Source: Ceratopteris richardii (Eukaryota > Streptophyta > Polypodiopsida > Polypodiales > Pteridaceae). Taken from it: a stretch of 64,000 bases of DNA. Under the pieces are notes generated by a model. The model worked only from the letters and a program-made list of their open reading frames with translations, was not told the origin of the DNA and made no database searches. The stretch's first letter is position 1. The number at the start of each line of letters is the position of its first letter. The position numbers and the translations under genes are program-made. Below are positions 35,255 through 47,587 of the stretch, in pieces. The stretch spans positions 144,180,337 through 144,244,336 of the forward strand of contig CM035423.1 of assembly GCA_020310875.1 (NCBI GenBank), given 5' to 3'.

Positions 35255-36905
35255 CATATACATACACACTCACGTATGTATACACACACATATGTGCACA
35301 CACATGCATATGCATACATACATACACACACATATGCATATACATACACACATGCATATACATACACACATATGTGGATACACACATACACATGCATATG
35401 CATACACACACACACATGCATATGCATACATACATACACACACAAATTGCATATACATACACACATGCATATACATACATACATACACACATGCATATGC
35501 GTACACACATGCATATACATACACACATACACAAATGCATATGCATACAAACATGCATATGTGCATACACACATACACATGCATATGCATACACATATAC
35601 ACAAATGCATATGCATACACAAATGCATATGCATACACACATGCATATGCATATACATACACATGCATATGCATGCACACATACACATGCATGTGCATAC
35701 ACAGATATACACATGCATATGCATACACACATGCATATGCATACACACATGCATATACATACACACATACAAAAATGCATATGCATACACACATGCATAT
35801 GCATATACATACACACATATGTGCATACACATACACATGTATATTTGCATACACACATGCATATGCATATACATACATGCATATCCATACACACATGCAT
35901 ATACATACACATGCATATACATATACACACAAATTGCATATACAACCACACATGCATATACATACATACATACACACATGCACACATGCATATACATACA
36001 CACATACACACATGCATACACATAAACACATATGTGCATACACACATACACATGCATATGCATACACACATACACAAATGCATATGCATACACACATGCA
36101 TATGCATATGCATACACACATGCATATGCATATACATACATGGATATGCATACACACATGCATATGAATACACACATGCATATACATACACACATGCATA
36201 ACATACTCATGCATATACATACATACATACACCACACATTGTATATGCATACAAAGATGCATATACGTACACACATGCACACATGCATATGCATACACAC
36301 ATGCATATACATACACAAATGCATATACATACACACATGCATATACATACACACATGCATCTACATACACACATACACAAATGCATATGCATACACACAT
36401 GCATATGCATATACATACATGAATATGCATACACACATGCTAAACATACACACATGCATATACATACACACATGCATATACATACACACATGCATATACA
36501 TACACACATGCATATACATACACACATATGTGCATACACACATACACATGCATATGCATACACAAATACACAAATGCATATGCATTGACACATCCATACG
36601 CACATGCATATGCATATACATACATGCATATGCACAAACACATGCATATACATACACACATACACAAATGCATATCCATACACACATGCATACACACATG
36701 CATATGCATATACATACAAAAATGCATATACATACACACATATGTGCATATACACATACACATGCATATGCATACACACATACACATGCATGCGCATACA
36801 CACATACACACATGCATATGCATACACACATGTATATGCATACACACACATGCATATACATACACACATGCATACAAACATACACACATACATACATACA
36901 TATTA
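35255..36905. repeat. 1.65-kb alternating purine-pyrimidine minisatellite
   Basis: Variable units of CATGCATATACATACACA type. Nearly every step alternates purine and pyrimidine. Since TAA, TAG and TGA all contain two adjacent purines, such DNA cannot contain a stop codon on either strand. That explains the 100-400 codon frames in all six readings (Tyr/Met/Cys/Val or His/Thr/Ala-rich), none of which should be taken as genes. Potential for Z-form or cruciform structure. Confidence 0.95.
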
Positions 36906-37174
36906 TGAAATATTAGTAGGAGTTCTTAGTTTTTACACACACACACACATACATAAAAGCATATGCATATACATACATACATTTTTACGAAATATTAATG
37001 AAAATTCTAAATATATAAAATCTATAGAATTATTTTTTAGATATTTTCCCATATATTTTATTGTATATATAGAAACCCTGAAAATTTAAAGATCTCTAAT
37101 ATTTCATAAAAATGTATGTATGTATGTGTGTATGTTTGTATGTATGTGTGTGTGTATGTTTAATTTTTTGTATA

Positions 37175-37182
<8 letters not shown>

Positions 37183-37240
<58 letters not shown>

Positions 37241-37256
37241 CATATATATATATATC
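37183..37256. repeat. (AT)n microsatellite
   Basis: About 25 AT units, then ACATACAT and a short second AT run. TATGTATG/GTGT repeats precede it (37110-37160). Confidence 0.9.
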
Positions 37257-37289
37257 TTAACATCTCCACATTGGATTAGATGGGATCTC

Positions 37290-37990
37290 CACGTACACCT
37301 TGGGGAGCAGATAACCATGACGACTCCAAGATACATCACATACGTGATGGAGCTCCGGTCATGGATGAGGCCGGAAAGTCCATGCGTCAACACATTCGAC
37401 AGCTTTGATCCATAGAGTTTGGACATTCTGTCTTGTTAAAATGGAGAAAACAAGATAAGGATTCCAAAAGGTATATCACAGAATCCATATATGAAGAGCA
37501 TTGGCCAACACCTGGGCATCCTATTGTGAGATCTGAATGGATTCAGCCTACGACACGCGAGGTTATGTCTCACCGGCGGTCTGAGGCTCACGATGCTTTC
37601 AGAGTAGGCTTAGCAAAGCCTGTATGTTTATATGTTGAAGAGTGGGAATCAATTCAGGATGAGCAGCAACATACTCCTGATCGATATCGTCAGCAAAATG
37701 ATGCAGCGACCACACATTTAGATATGGTTGGAACGTCGCATTTAGGTAGCGGTGGATATGCTAGTATGCACTACCAATTTGTAAGTATCATTTTAATTAT
37801 TGAATTTTTTGTGTTAAGCCCATCATGTATGTTAATCTAACATTTTGCATATCTATTATAGGAGTTGGCAGTGGGTCATCCTCCGACGTGAACTGAAGAA
37901 GCTTATGGATATCCTCATGTATTGCCTGCATTGTTGCAGGACTTAGAGGGACACAACATGATCATTTCATGGGAGAATCTATGATGAGGT
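37290..37990 (+). CDS. Unknown CACTA-borne gene, at least two exons
   Basis: A coding-like stretch runs from about 37310 (RDGAPVMDEAGKSM...) through an open frame at 37433-37780 containing KWRKQDKDSKRYITES, TPGHPIVRSEWIQP, HRRSEAHDAFRVGLAKP and RQQNDAATTHLD. It ends at a GTAAGT donor near 37781. A candidate second exon follows AG near 37861 (ELAVGHPPT...). A stop lies near 37407 in the first part. It is charged, without membrane segments. The position inside a CACTA element suggests an accessory DNA-binding protein of TnpA type, but I do not recognise the family. Composition is less AT-biased than the flanks. Confidence 0.35.
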
Positions 37991-38529
37991 AAACTTATAG
38001 CTTGGTTTTGTATTTTTAGTTATTGTTTATAAATTTCATGTCAATTTGTCTCATTTTACGCATATGGTTTTTTGTAGGATTATAGGTGTAATGGTTTTTA
38101 TCCCCTTGAGGATATATATGGTAGTGCTTTGCCACAATTTTGTATTAAACTCTTATGTGGCAATGATGCACCATAATTTTGTATTTGGTTCCTATACGGA
38201 AGTGCTTTGTCACATTTTGTATTATGTTCCTATATGGAAGTGCTTTGTCACATTTTGTATTCGGTTCCTATATGGAAGTGCTTTGCCACATTCTTCTACA
38301 TCCTTCATTTATGGAATATACAACATTTTGTACATGATTCATGGTTCATTTTTGCTCATCTCTTTTGTGTCTGAGAGTATTTTGCTATATGAAATCATGT
38401 TTTGGTTGCCATTAGAGTACATATCATATGTACTCAGTTTTCTTTGGGCAGAGTGTATTGTCTTTTTGCTAAACAACATCATGGTAATGTTCTTGTAGCA
38501 AAAGACAACACACTCTGCCCAAAAACAAA

Positions 38530-38772
38530 TTTACAGATATGGTCGTCGGTATGTGCATCGGTACTCCCAGCACCGTCGCCGGTATGGGTGCCTCTATGAG
38601 CATCCATATTTTGGACGCTTATACCGATGCTCACACTAATGCTCATACTGATGCCCATACAGGCGCTTAGATTCCGACGCTAATACCGACTGCAAGACCG
38701 ATGTCGCGAGCAAAGTGCACCCGTTCATTTTCCTCGATAAAAGCCTCGGTATACCCTTGATATATTGTAGTG
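38530..38772 (+). repeat. CACTA 2 right terminus and subterminal repeats
   Basis: TCGGTATGTGCATCGGTACT, CTTATACCGATGCTCACAC, CTAATACCGACTG and similar words lead to CCTCGGTATACCC and the TIR. It is nearly the same as 44770-45058. Confidence 0.85.
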
Positions 38773-38775
38773 TTA

Positions 38776-39284
38776 CATTTTCATGCGGGACTTTGATGAA
38801 GATTCTAATTGATATTTTAAGATTTTTACTTCAAAACCAAAAACCGGCATGGATGAGTATATAGACCTAATAAATTTGTGTACATGTATTTTGGAGCACG
38901 TAGAAATCTAAGAACATGTGGAGGAAATGCGTACATGAATGTAATATTATAATTGTGTAGAAAATAAGAAGTATGGCATTTGAGCAACATAGTTTTTCAT
39001 CAATCAATTTTTTAATCAAGTAAATCATAGCATATCGCCATGCTATTCACCTCCCAATAGCAATAAAATAAAAAATCCTCAATTTTGTAAACTATTATAT
39101 TATAGTTTGGAAATTGTTATTTATTTTGACATGTGGGAAACTATGCGTTGTATGCAAATGCCATTGAAAACTTATATTAATCTATGGATTGCCAATCGTG
39201 GTCTGAATGGTCTGTATTCACTAGCCATGATATGCATGACTCACAAGATTTGATTTATATTTTTCTACTTCATGTATATGTGGT
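38776..39284. repeat. Noncoding; 39000-39284 shared with 55400-55690
   Basis: TCATAGCATAT.GCCATGCTATTCACC, then ATCTATGGATTGCCAATCGT and CACAAGATTTGAT are shared in the same orientation with 55400-55690. In this copy the match stops where the gypsy gag fragment begins. No coding potential. Confidence 0.7.
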
Positions 39285-41127
39285 GCCATCTTAGTGGGAT
39301 TCAAACTCACTTTCTTAATTGTGAAATCTGGCATCAAATTGATAACAGAGCCTCCATCTATGATCACACCTGTGAGAGCTTCATCCTTTATATAAACAGA
39401 TAATCTTGAGCTTTGGTAGTCTGCCAAGGGTGCAGGGGGAAAATCAACCATGAAACCATCTATACGGGGTGATTGGATCAAGTGAGTAGAGTGTATAATC
39501 TTCAATAAGTCACTTCTTATTTTTGAATCCATCCTTTTAAGTTCGTACAGACAAAACTTGTGATGAATACCTTTCAAGATCTGTTCAATGTTTACCTCAT
39601 AAGTGTCTTCTTGTAGACTTGTTGGTTGGTCCCTTAGAGAAGTAGCCATCCTTTCATAAGCTCCTTCAATTTCTGCTTGGCCCTTCCATCCAGCCTTCTT
39701 TTCCTCCTCTTTATCCTGGAATCCTTGTTGTTCCTCTCTACAAGTTGATGCTGCTTGTCTGGCTCTAGTCATCATGGGCATTGCAGAGGATGAAACAGCA
39801 TAAGATTGAGTGGTCATACCTTCTTCTTGTGGAGAGACTGCAATCATGTGGATTGGAGCAGGACGGCTTCTTGGGCAGTCTTCGGTATAGTGATCCTTGG
39901 CCTCTGGAAAATACTGACAAGGAGGTGCATCTTCTGGAAGGGAAAACCTATTTTGCATATGGCCATACTCACCACAACGATAACACATCAATGGCCTATT
40001 ATATCTAGGCTTTGTCGTACAATTTTCCTCTCTATAAAGTGCATTTGAAGTACTAGCATAATATGAATCCAAGGCTTGAGGGTTACCTCGTTGCTGTGTA
40101 CCCTTGAGATAGTAACAGTCTCTAGCTTCATGACCATCCTTTCCACAAAATTGACAACTTACTTTGTTAGGACAATTAGCATTGGAATGTCCATTGTTGT
40201 TACATATCGTACACCAAATCTGTTCTTATATCTTGAGTGGTCCACAAATCTTCTAACTCTTGGCAAAGCTGGGCTAGTTCATCATCAGTACGACGCAGTG
40301 GTGGCAAGACCTTCTCTTCTTGTTGATTTTGTTGCATTCTCAATGCCTCTAGTCCCTTCCTCAGCTGCCCAATAGGGTCTAGTTCTGTAGCATAATTCGT
40401 TTGTGTATCCCCTTCAAAGTGTTGCCTAGCTTCTTCAATGTGTGATGCTGCTGCAACAAAATCATTGAGGGTTGCATCCATGCCAATCTAAGAGACTCAC
40501 GTAACTTCTGCTGAGATGACCTGGGCAAAGCTTTTTCTATCCATTTCTTAACCAATAAATCACCTGGAGCATGTGGAAGACATGCAACAAGTGCTTTTGT
40601 CCTAGTGTGAAGTTCATGGAAGGATTCACGTGGTCTCAGCCTTAAGTTCTCTAGCTGATCTAGAGCTCTTTCGGAGGAGTCACTTTGGCCGAAATGTCTG
40701 TGAGAACGCCATCTTCAAAGCCTCCCATGTAGCAAAATGGCCATCTGCATATTGACTGTAGCATTTATCTGCAAGGCCTTCCAATGTGGATGGGAAGAGT
40801 ACCAACATTGCATCCTCTCTATTCTGCAAACCTCGTCCACGGCATAAGGAGATGAACCTCCTCACATGATCATCAGCATCCTAAAAAGCTTGTCCCTTGA
40901 AGGTAGGGAACTTGATCCTCTATTTGCACTGGTGTTTCTTCTGACGTATCTGAGGAGAATTCTAACGTTCTCCTATGCTTCTCCTTTGACAGTGGTGTCA
41001 CACCCAAATCAATAGATAAGTTCAAGGAGGGTAGAGGGGAGCTAGGTTCACTAGTCGAAGATATAACTGACTTGTTAAGGCTCCTTTGTACACGAAGAGG
41101 CTCCTTATCTGCTCGCGTATGGGTCAT
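39285..41127 (-). pseudogene. Ty3/gypsy gag (element-C family), broken
   Basis: Start at 41127 (MTHTRADKEPLRVQRSLNK, next to MIHTRADKESLRVRRSLNK in the intact copy). Then RRFISLCRGRGLQNRED, the capsid-like block with STLEGLADK and WEALKMAFSQTFRP, a linker DDELAQLCQELEDLWTTQD, and zinc knuckles. Near 40000-39900 one knuckle reads CYRCGEYGHMQNRF, the last Cys lost. Protease begins with VIIDGGSVINLMPDF, keeping the DGGS active-site variant. Homology stops at MAPH near 39285, mid-protease. At least four frameshifts or stops and a short deletion near 40890 separate the pieces. RT and integrase are absent. Confidence 0.85.
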
Positions 41128-43149
41128 GTACTTACTTGCAAATGCAATAGGGCAAAAATACTGAAAAATGGACTATTTACTATCTTGAGGGCCTCTCACA
41201 GGAATGCAAGGGTCCCACTGGGTGTGCCAAACTATAGAGGAGGTACTGGGGTATCTACTTTAGCAGGAGCATACAACATGCACTTCTAGTACGTCGCCTA
41301 CTCAAGGGAGGTTCTCCTTAGGGAAATATACCCTTTGACACTTCTATGAGCAGGCAGATAACAATAGTTGCATAGAATTTTAGCTACTCAGAGAAAAGAT
41401 TAATGACACATGACAACACTGAGAGACCAAACCACTCCTTAGTTCGAACGAATGATTACAATGTACGCCAAGGAAATGCTACAAATTCTGACGTTCTAGG
41501 CTAACATGCCACTCCAAAACTAAACAACTACAAGAGATTCATCCAATCCGTATAATGAACACAAAAGAAAAGACGCAGACTGGCCCTGATCAATACAAAG
41601 TATGAAGAACTGCTCTAAGGGAAAGAGGCCTTTTCGATTCCTCACGTCCACTCATCAAGCGCCGATTGATTGCCCAAAATTGAATGGTTAGATCAAATAT
41701 GCCACTTGATGTGAATTGGATCCTCAAAAATAGGTAGTCGTCATAAATGGTTGGCAGCAACAGTCATTTTTCTACTTTCACTTTTACCATTTACACTTTT
41801 AGTGTTACTTTTGCATGCAAACTGAAATCTTCATTTTGTGCTGCCCGTGGGATTGTAATGCCCGTCAGAAGTAGCTTTCGACCACCTGGAAGTTGGACCC
41901 CTCTTTCACCCACCTGTGTGCCATATTTGAAGGGTAGCTAGTTTATGAGCTCCAGCTATCTTGGCAACCTTGATAAGTAATCCTCTCTAGATATATTCCT
42001 GAGAACACGTTCTTATAATCTGGAGGGTATCGTGATTTCTTCCTTATGAATTCAATCTTCGTGTTTCTCCATCCCTGCATCCAAGTGCTCTTCTCTTTGC
42101 TTCCTTTCCAAATGGCTGTCCGTGCTCTTTTTTCCGTGGACTCCCTCTCTCTATGTGTGTGTACATGAATTCCTCAAATATCTGAAGTGTATCCAGTTGA
42201 GCGGCTGTATAAGATGTAATTCTTCAAATCATTGAATCATAAATGAAGCCAAGGTAAATAAGTTGTTTTTATTGCCCAAAGGAAGAAGCAAACGTAGTTG
42301 CTTCCAAAAGTCCCATCAACAATTCAAACAAGGCCATAGACTTGAAATTCCTCTTCATCCGTTATCACTACCAATTGACTTCATTCACTTCTTTCTAGCA
42401 CTGTGTAGAAAAAGGGTGAATCAATTGTTGATGCTATTCTCTCATCACATTCCTTTCCGTGCTATTTGAAGCTTCTCTCCACGTTCATGCTGAAGAATTG
42501 TCCTCAACTTCATCTATGTGCAACCGGAACATTTCTAGAGCCTAGAAAGAATTCTTTTGCTGTTCCTTTTCTTGTCAATTTCAAATACTCAACTCCAAGA
42601 CATCGGGCATCTAATGTGTATCCGACGGGCTGGGTCCACTTTTGTAATGTCATATCATTTTTTTTTTAACTCTTCCAGATGATAGAGAGAGAGGAAAGGG
42701 GTCTAACGGGCTGCGGGGCAGAGAGGGGAGCGGGGTTAGAGGGGAAGAGAGGTGGGGGAGAGAGGCGGGGGATGGTGGGGACTGAGGATTGCGGGGGCAG
42801 AGGCGGGGGGTGGGGGGACTGAGGGGCTGCGGGGGGCGGAGGCGGGGGTGGTGGACTGAGGGCTGGGGGGGTGGAGGAGGGGGTTGTGGGGACTCAGGGG
42901 GTGATGGGGACTGAGGGGCTGTGGGGGCAGAGAGAGAGAGAGAGAGAGAGAGGTGCGGGGGTTGGGGCAGGGGATGCGCGGAATGCACGAGGGGAGAGAG
43001 AGTGAGAGAGAGAGAGAGAGCTGGGGTCGGTGGGGGAGGGAGGAGGCAGTGCAGAGAGGAAGGCTGCCGGGTGGCGAGGAGAGAGGGGTCGCGGGAGAAG
43101 GGCTACGGGTTGGGGAGGAGAGGGGGGTCGCGGGGAAAGGCTGCGGGGT

Positions 43150-43209
<60 letters not shown>

Positions 43210-43216
43210 AGGGAGG

Positions 43217-43277
<61 letters not shown>

Positions 43278-43770
43278 GGTGAGGTGGGGGTCACGGGGAG
43301 AAAGAGAGAGAAAGAGAGAGAGAGAGGGGGAGAGGGCTGGGGTCGGTGGGGGAGGGAGGAGGCAGTGCAGAGAGGAACGCTGCAGGGTGGCGAGAAGAGG
43401 GGGGTCGTGGGGGAAGGGCTGCGGTGTGGGGAGGAGAGGAGGGTCGCGAGGAAGGGCTGCAGGGTGGGGAGGAGAGGGGGTAGCGGGGACGGCTGCAGGG
43501 TGGGGAGGGGAGGGGAGTCGCGGGAGAAGGGCTGCGGGGTAGGGAGGGGAGGGGGTCGCAGGCGAAAGGCTGCGGGGGGGAGAGAAAGAGAGAGAGGCTG
43601 CGGGGATGGTGGGGGAGGGAGTTGGCGGGTGCGGAGAGGCATGGTGCGGGGTTGGGGAGGGGAGGGGGGGTCATGGGGGAGGGAGGTGGCAGGTGTGGAG
43701 AGGAGGGCTGCGGGGTGAGGGGAGGGGGTCGCAGGGGAGATAGAGAGAGGGAGAGGGGATTGCAATACAA
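41128..43770 (-). repeat. Gypsy 5' LTR and leader with GA- and G-rich arrays, minus orientation
   Basis: The leader and primer region (minus) near 41240-41210 reads CCTCTATA then GTTTGGCACACCCAGTGGG, matching CCTCTACA-GTTTGGCACGCCCGGCGGG at 57571-57600. 41234-41760 aligns with 56800-57578. Further up, 42690-43770 is (GA)n alternating with a G-rich minisatellite of about 50 bp (GGGCTGCGGGGTGGGGAGG type), different from the 93-bp unit of the other LTRs. The TGTAGTACCCC start is not found, so the upper limit is approximate. Confidence 0.6.
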
Positions 43771-44396
43771 TCATCCAACAATTTTGATCTGGTTGCTTTT
43801 GGCGATTAGCATTTCATCAAGCTGTGCATACGCAAGGTTCATGCACGATCTTTCCCGCGAGATGATGCCATGCTTGCTCATTCTATAGTAATACTCATGG
43901 AAAATGTAATGTTCTTAGAGACTTCATCCATTTGTATTGTGCTAATACAAATCTTATTTTACGGTTCGCACAGCAATTATGAGCTATACAACAAGAGCAA
44001 GGTCCACATTCCAGTGCCATCGACTTCGTCATCTTTTGTGATGTCGCTGTGTGATCCTTATTGACACCGAACACTGTTCTGTCTTGCAGTACGTTCCAAA
44101 GGAATTACAGTGGTGAAACTGCAATAAAGTGATACGGAGGATGACAAGCAAGCCTTTTGCACACACCTTGTCACTGTAATCTTAAAATATCTGCATCATT
44201 ACGTGTGCCTTTTATACATTCACAAAATGAGTGCAGCAGATGTTGGGTTCTACCAATCCCTGTTTCTCTAATACAATAAATTTATCGTATACAATGATTT
44301 GGAAATCTGTGGTGTGAAGCATACATCTCATAGATATAACATGCTTGTGAGGTTTTCCTTTCAAAATGGTCTCCTTCAAGGCTGAACATTGAGCTC
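43771..44396. other. Noncoding, nothing recognised
   Basis: Short frames only, no domain or repeat structure recognised. Confidence 0.45.
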
Positions 44397-45058
44397 CACT
44401 ACACATAGATACACATATGCATACACACATACACATATATACACAAGAATACACACATACATCTGTTTTAGGATTAGATCTTTAGGATTAGGGTTTTAGG
44501 GTTTTTACACATGGAGATAAATACTTACACATATACAAATATACACACATAATACATATACACATACACATGTATACACATAGGCAGAAACACATATACA
44601 TGTGTTCTAGTTGTGGTTTATAAATATCATGTCAATGTGTCCCATTTCTTTGTACACGATTCATGATTCATTTCGCTCATGTCTTTTGTAATTGACAGTA
44701 TGTTTTGCTTTATCAAATCATTTTTTTGTTGCCTGTCATACATGTCACATGTACTTACACACTCTGCCCAAATAAATTTTGTAGATGTGGTCGTCGGTAT
44801 AGGCGACGGTATAAGCGTCGGTATCCCTAGGCACATACCGATGCTTATACTGACTATTTTGCCTAGGGGCATACCATGGCTTATACCGATGCTTATACCG
44901 GCACATATACGGGTGCTTATACTGACGCTTATACCGATGCTTATACCGACACTTTGGTTCCGACACCTACACCGACCCTTACACCGACGTAGGGGCAAAA
45001 TCACACCCGTTCATTTTCCTTAGTAGAAGCCTCGGTATACGCCTGATATGTTGTAGTG
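44397..45058 (+). mobile_element. CACTA transposon 3, right-end fragment of the CACTA 2 family
   Basis: The right terminus (reverse-complemented CACTACAACATATCAGGCG) and the preceding subterminal CTTATACCGATGCTTATACC words match 38530-38772. 44610-44770 matches 38020-38530 in part, followed leftwards by AC-rich microsatellite. A possible left end CACTACACATAG occurs at 44397, but the three-base flanks (CTC and TCC) do not agree. It may be an internally deleted or truncated copy. Its right end abuts copia sequence at 45061. Confidence 0.65.
44455..44515. repeat. Short telomere-like words
   Basis: Plus strand TTTAGGATTAGGG then TTTTAGGGTTTTT, close to TTTAGGG repeats, inside the CACTA 3 fragment. 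Too short to call an interstitial telomere. Confidence 0.45.
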
Positions 45059-45060
45059 TC

Positions 45061-46271
45061 CTAAGTTATACATAATGCCAAAGATTTGCATCTCAGATAG
45101 CCTGCGAATCTTAGACTGCACATGTTGAATCATTGACAGGTTTTGCATAGTCTATGAGCTTATATAGCCCATGACATAAAATGAGAGAAGCAATAATGAC
45201 ATCACCATTTGACAGACCATGAACTATACATCTTTTATCAACAAATTTGACAACCAAATCGATCTTGGCTAATGATGAAACTCATAATAGATCTTTCTTG
45301 ATCCTGAGCACAAACAAAACATCTGACAATGTGAAAGAACTACCATCAATAGTGAGAATGATCTTAGCAACTCCCATTGTAGGATAAGAGGAGTTGTTAG
45401 TGCATGTGACAATGTATGAGGAAATATGTTTGGTTTTCCCACTCTCAAAATACCAAAAATTTGAGTCTATTGTAGACATACACTACTCATGAGAAGATGT
45501 GTCATAGCTACAAATACTAGTCTTTGCCTCTCTTGTAGCTAGTTTTCAATAATTCTTTATGATGTGATCACTTCCTTTACAAAATTTTCATAATTGTTTT
45601 TTCTTTTCTATTTTCTTTTCATCTTTGCCTTCCCTTTTTGAATGTGCAGAATTAGCAGGCTTCTACTTAGTAGTAGATGAGCTCCATTTACCTTTTCCGT
45701 TCTAAGTAGCAAGGAAATCTTGATCTGCAACACGCATAATGGACCCCTTCTATCTAGGATAATCTTCATGCAATAAAACAGAGACTAACTCCTTTAATGT
45801 TAATGCATTCAGGTTTCCTTTCATCATCAATCAAACAGTAAAAGCATAACTTTGATATGAATCAAGAAGACCATTAAGAAAGGTCTCCACAAGTGAACTA
45901 TCTAGCAAGAAGTCATTTGCAAAAATCAACTACTCTTTCAAATCTTTTATCTTTGTCAAAAAATTTCAATAGAATCTCCTTCATTCATATGCTCACTCTC
46001 CAACTATTTTCGGAGTTACGCATCATGAGCCTTATTTCTTGCCTAATATAAAATGCTAAGTGTATCCCAAGCACCCTTTGCTATTTCTCATGAGCAATAT
46101 GAGGTATAATGGCACACTTAACAGGCAAAGCTATCAATGCATGTGCTTGAGCATCTCAACTATGTCATCAAAGTTGCTCTTCAATAGATTTGGTAGGAAT
46201 GATAGCACAAACACGAATTTGAAGATTGTCATCTTCAATGCTATATGCATCATCTTCAATAACTATATTTG
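45061..46271 (-). pseudogene. Ty1/copia gag C-terminus, protease and pre-integrase (split by LINE)
   Basis: Reads IEDDAYSIEDDNLQIRV (46260-46180), degenerate Gag, a Lys-rich segment, FWYFESGKTKHISSY (decayed protease active site, 45460-45420), CTNNSSYPTMGVAKII, TLSDVLFVLRIKKDLL, SNGDVIIASLIL, then GLYKLIDYAKP and DANLWHY (pre-integrase). Unlike the copies at 1775 and 15183, this copy continues through the breakpoint, so it is the unrearranged reference. It is cut at 45060 by the CACTA 3 end and at 46271 by the LINE; the N-terminal part lies at 52950-53106. Many stops. Confidence 0.8.
46261..46271. repeat. LINE target-site duplication, left copy
   Basis: AACTATATTTG, repeated at 52939-52949 after the poly(A). 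Removing the LINE and one copy restores the Gag reading across the site (TTFANIVIEDDAY). Confidence 0.9.
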
Positions 46272-47587
46272 TAGACCTTTGAAAAGACCTAGCGTCGGTG
46301 AGGCCACGGAAGGAAGGGAGCAACGTCTGCGCGGCTAGGGCGGACCTTTGAAAAGTCCTAGCATCGGTGATGGTGAGCTCTTCGTCTGCGCGGATATGGC
46401 GGACCATTGAAAAGTAAAGAAAGTGAGGATTTGGGCTTCTTGTCTGCGCGGCTCTGGAGGGCTCTTCGTCCGCGCGGCTATGGCGGACCACGGAAAATTT
46501 CTTTGAACCCTAATCGGCGCTTGTTCTTCGAGTGTGCTGGTTCCGGGGGCTCGCGATCGTCTCCCTGGGTGATCCCTGGGTGGAGACTCGATCGGCGATA
46601 CCTGTTGAACCTTGGCGGCGATCGCGATACTTGCTTGGGGTGACCCTCCGCGATACCTGCGATCCCGGTGAACCTCCGCGATACCCGCGTTTCTCTTCAT
46701 GCTCGGGACTCCGCGATACCTGCCCGGTGATACTCTTGTGTTGACCGTGGCGATACTTCATCGGCTCAACTCCCGGCGATACCTCAACCTCGACCGGCGA
46801 TACTCGATCTCTGCTCCGGCGATACTCGGACGTGCTCGGCCGGCGATACTGGATCTGTGACGACCGACGACTTTCGGACGGCGATACTTACGGCTCAAGA
46901 TTCGATCCCGACGATACTCGACCTGTGACGCCCGGCGATACTTGGTCGTGGAGGCCCTACCGACCACTGCCTGGGACCCCGCTGCCTGTCGCGTCGGGAA
47001 GTGTGGCAGCCGCTTCGGTGTTCCCCAGGCCGTCTTCCAGTCTTGTGGCTTCTTTAAGCGCCTCTAGTTGCGCTCTTTCTGCCGATCGGTATCCGCCGGG
47101 AGTCAGGCGATACTTGGCTACTTCGTCGTGTATCGCCGGGAGCCAGGCGATACTTGGCAGTTAGGGGGCACGTGCGCTCGTTTGCTTCCGGGAGAGGAGG
47201 TTTTTCGCTCCAGTGCCTTGGTCTAAAAAGAGGAAATTAGAAAAATATAAAAAGAGAAAAGAAAAAGAAAAAAAAAAGAGAAGAAGAAAAAGAAAAAGAA
47301 AAGAAAAAGAATGAAAGTTTTTTAGAAAAAAAGAAGAAAAAAAAGGAAAAAAGAAAAGAAGAGAAAAGAAAAAAAAAAAAAAAGAGAGAAAAGAGAAAAG
47401 AAAAGTAGATGTGTGCCCCCCTCTTCTGTGGGTTTGTGGCCTTTTAGTTCTTCCCTGAAAAGCGGTGTTTTTGGATGCGATGTGATCGGTGGGGGGAGTC
47501 TCCTTTGTCTGTGGTCAGCTTTCTCTCTATGTTGGGGGGTCTCGCCGCTGGGCATTGAAAATCTAAGGGGTGCAAGTTCCTTCGGCC
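46272..47587 (+). promoter_or_regulatory. LINE 5' UTR with internal repeats
   Basis: Two related segments at the start (GACCTTTGAAAAG.CCTAGC at about 46276 and 46346) are followed by some twenty copies of a GCGATACYYG/CGGCGATACT word between 46590 and 47160. A purine-rich A/GA stretch (47225-47405) comes last. LINE 5' UTRs act as internal promoters, so the repeated word may bind a factor; that is inference. Confidence 0.7.

Larger units (their letters stand above)
34600..38772 (+). mobile_element. CACTA (En/Spm) transposon 2, structurally complete
   Basis: 4173 bp. Left end CACTACAACATATCAGGGG; right end, reverse-complemented, CACTACAATATATCAAGGG; about 24 of 27 terminal bases pair. Three-base duplications TTA flank it (34597-34599 and 38773-38775), the length typical of CACTA insertions. 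Subterminal regions carry many ATACCGATGC/GTCGGTAT words in both orientations. Inside: exon-like DNA near 35050-35150, a 1.65-kb purine-pyrimidine array, an (AT)n tract and an unknown gene at 37290-37990. No TNP2 transposase is recognisable, so it looks non-autonomous. Confidence 0.85.

Noticed and set aside
35255..36905. CRISPR-like array
   Set aside because: Units vary continuously with no constant repeat and unique spacers; this is a plant microsatellite in a transposon.
35088..37089. Long open frames (up to about 400 codons) in all six readings
   Set aside because: They follow from purine-pyrimidine alternation, which cannot contain stop codons; composition is monotonous and no domain is present.
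42650..43888. Frames up to 265 codons in GA/G-rich DNA
   Set aside because: Repeat artefacts inside a probable LTR; both strands are open for the same reason.
44627..45023. Ile/Ser and Arg/Tyr repeat-rich frames
   Set aside because: They translate the CACTA subterminal repeats (CTTATACCGATG words), which are DNA-binding sites rather than coding sequence.
44397..45058. Complete short CACTA element with both ends
   Set aside because: The candidate left end matches only CACTACA and the 3-bp flanks differ (CTC/TCC), so it is kept only as a right-end fragment.
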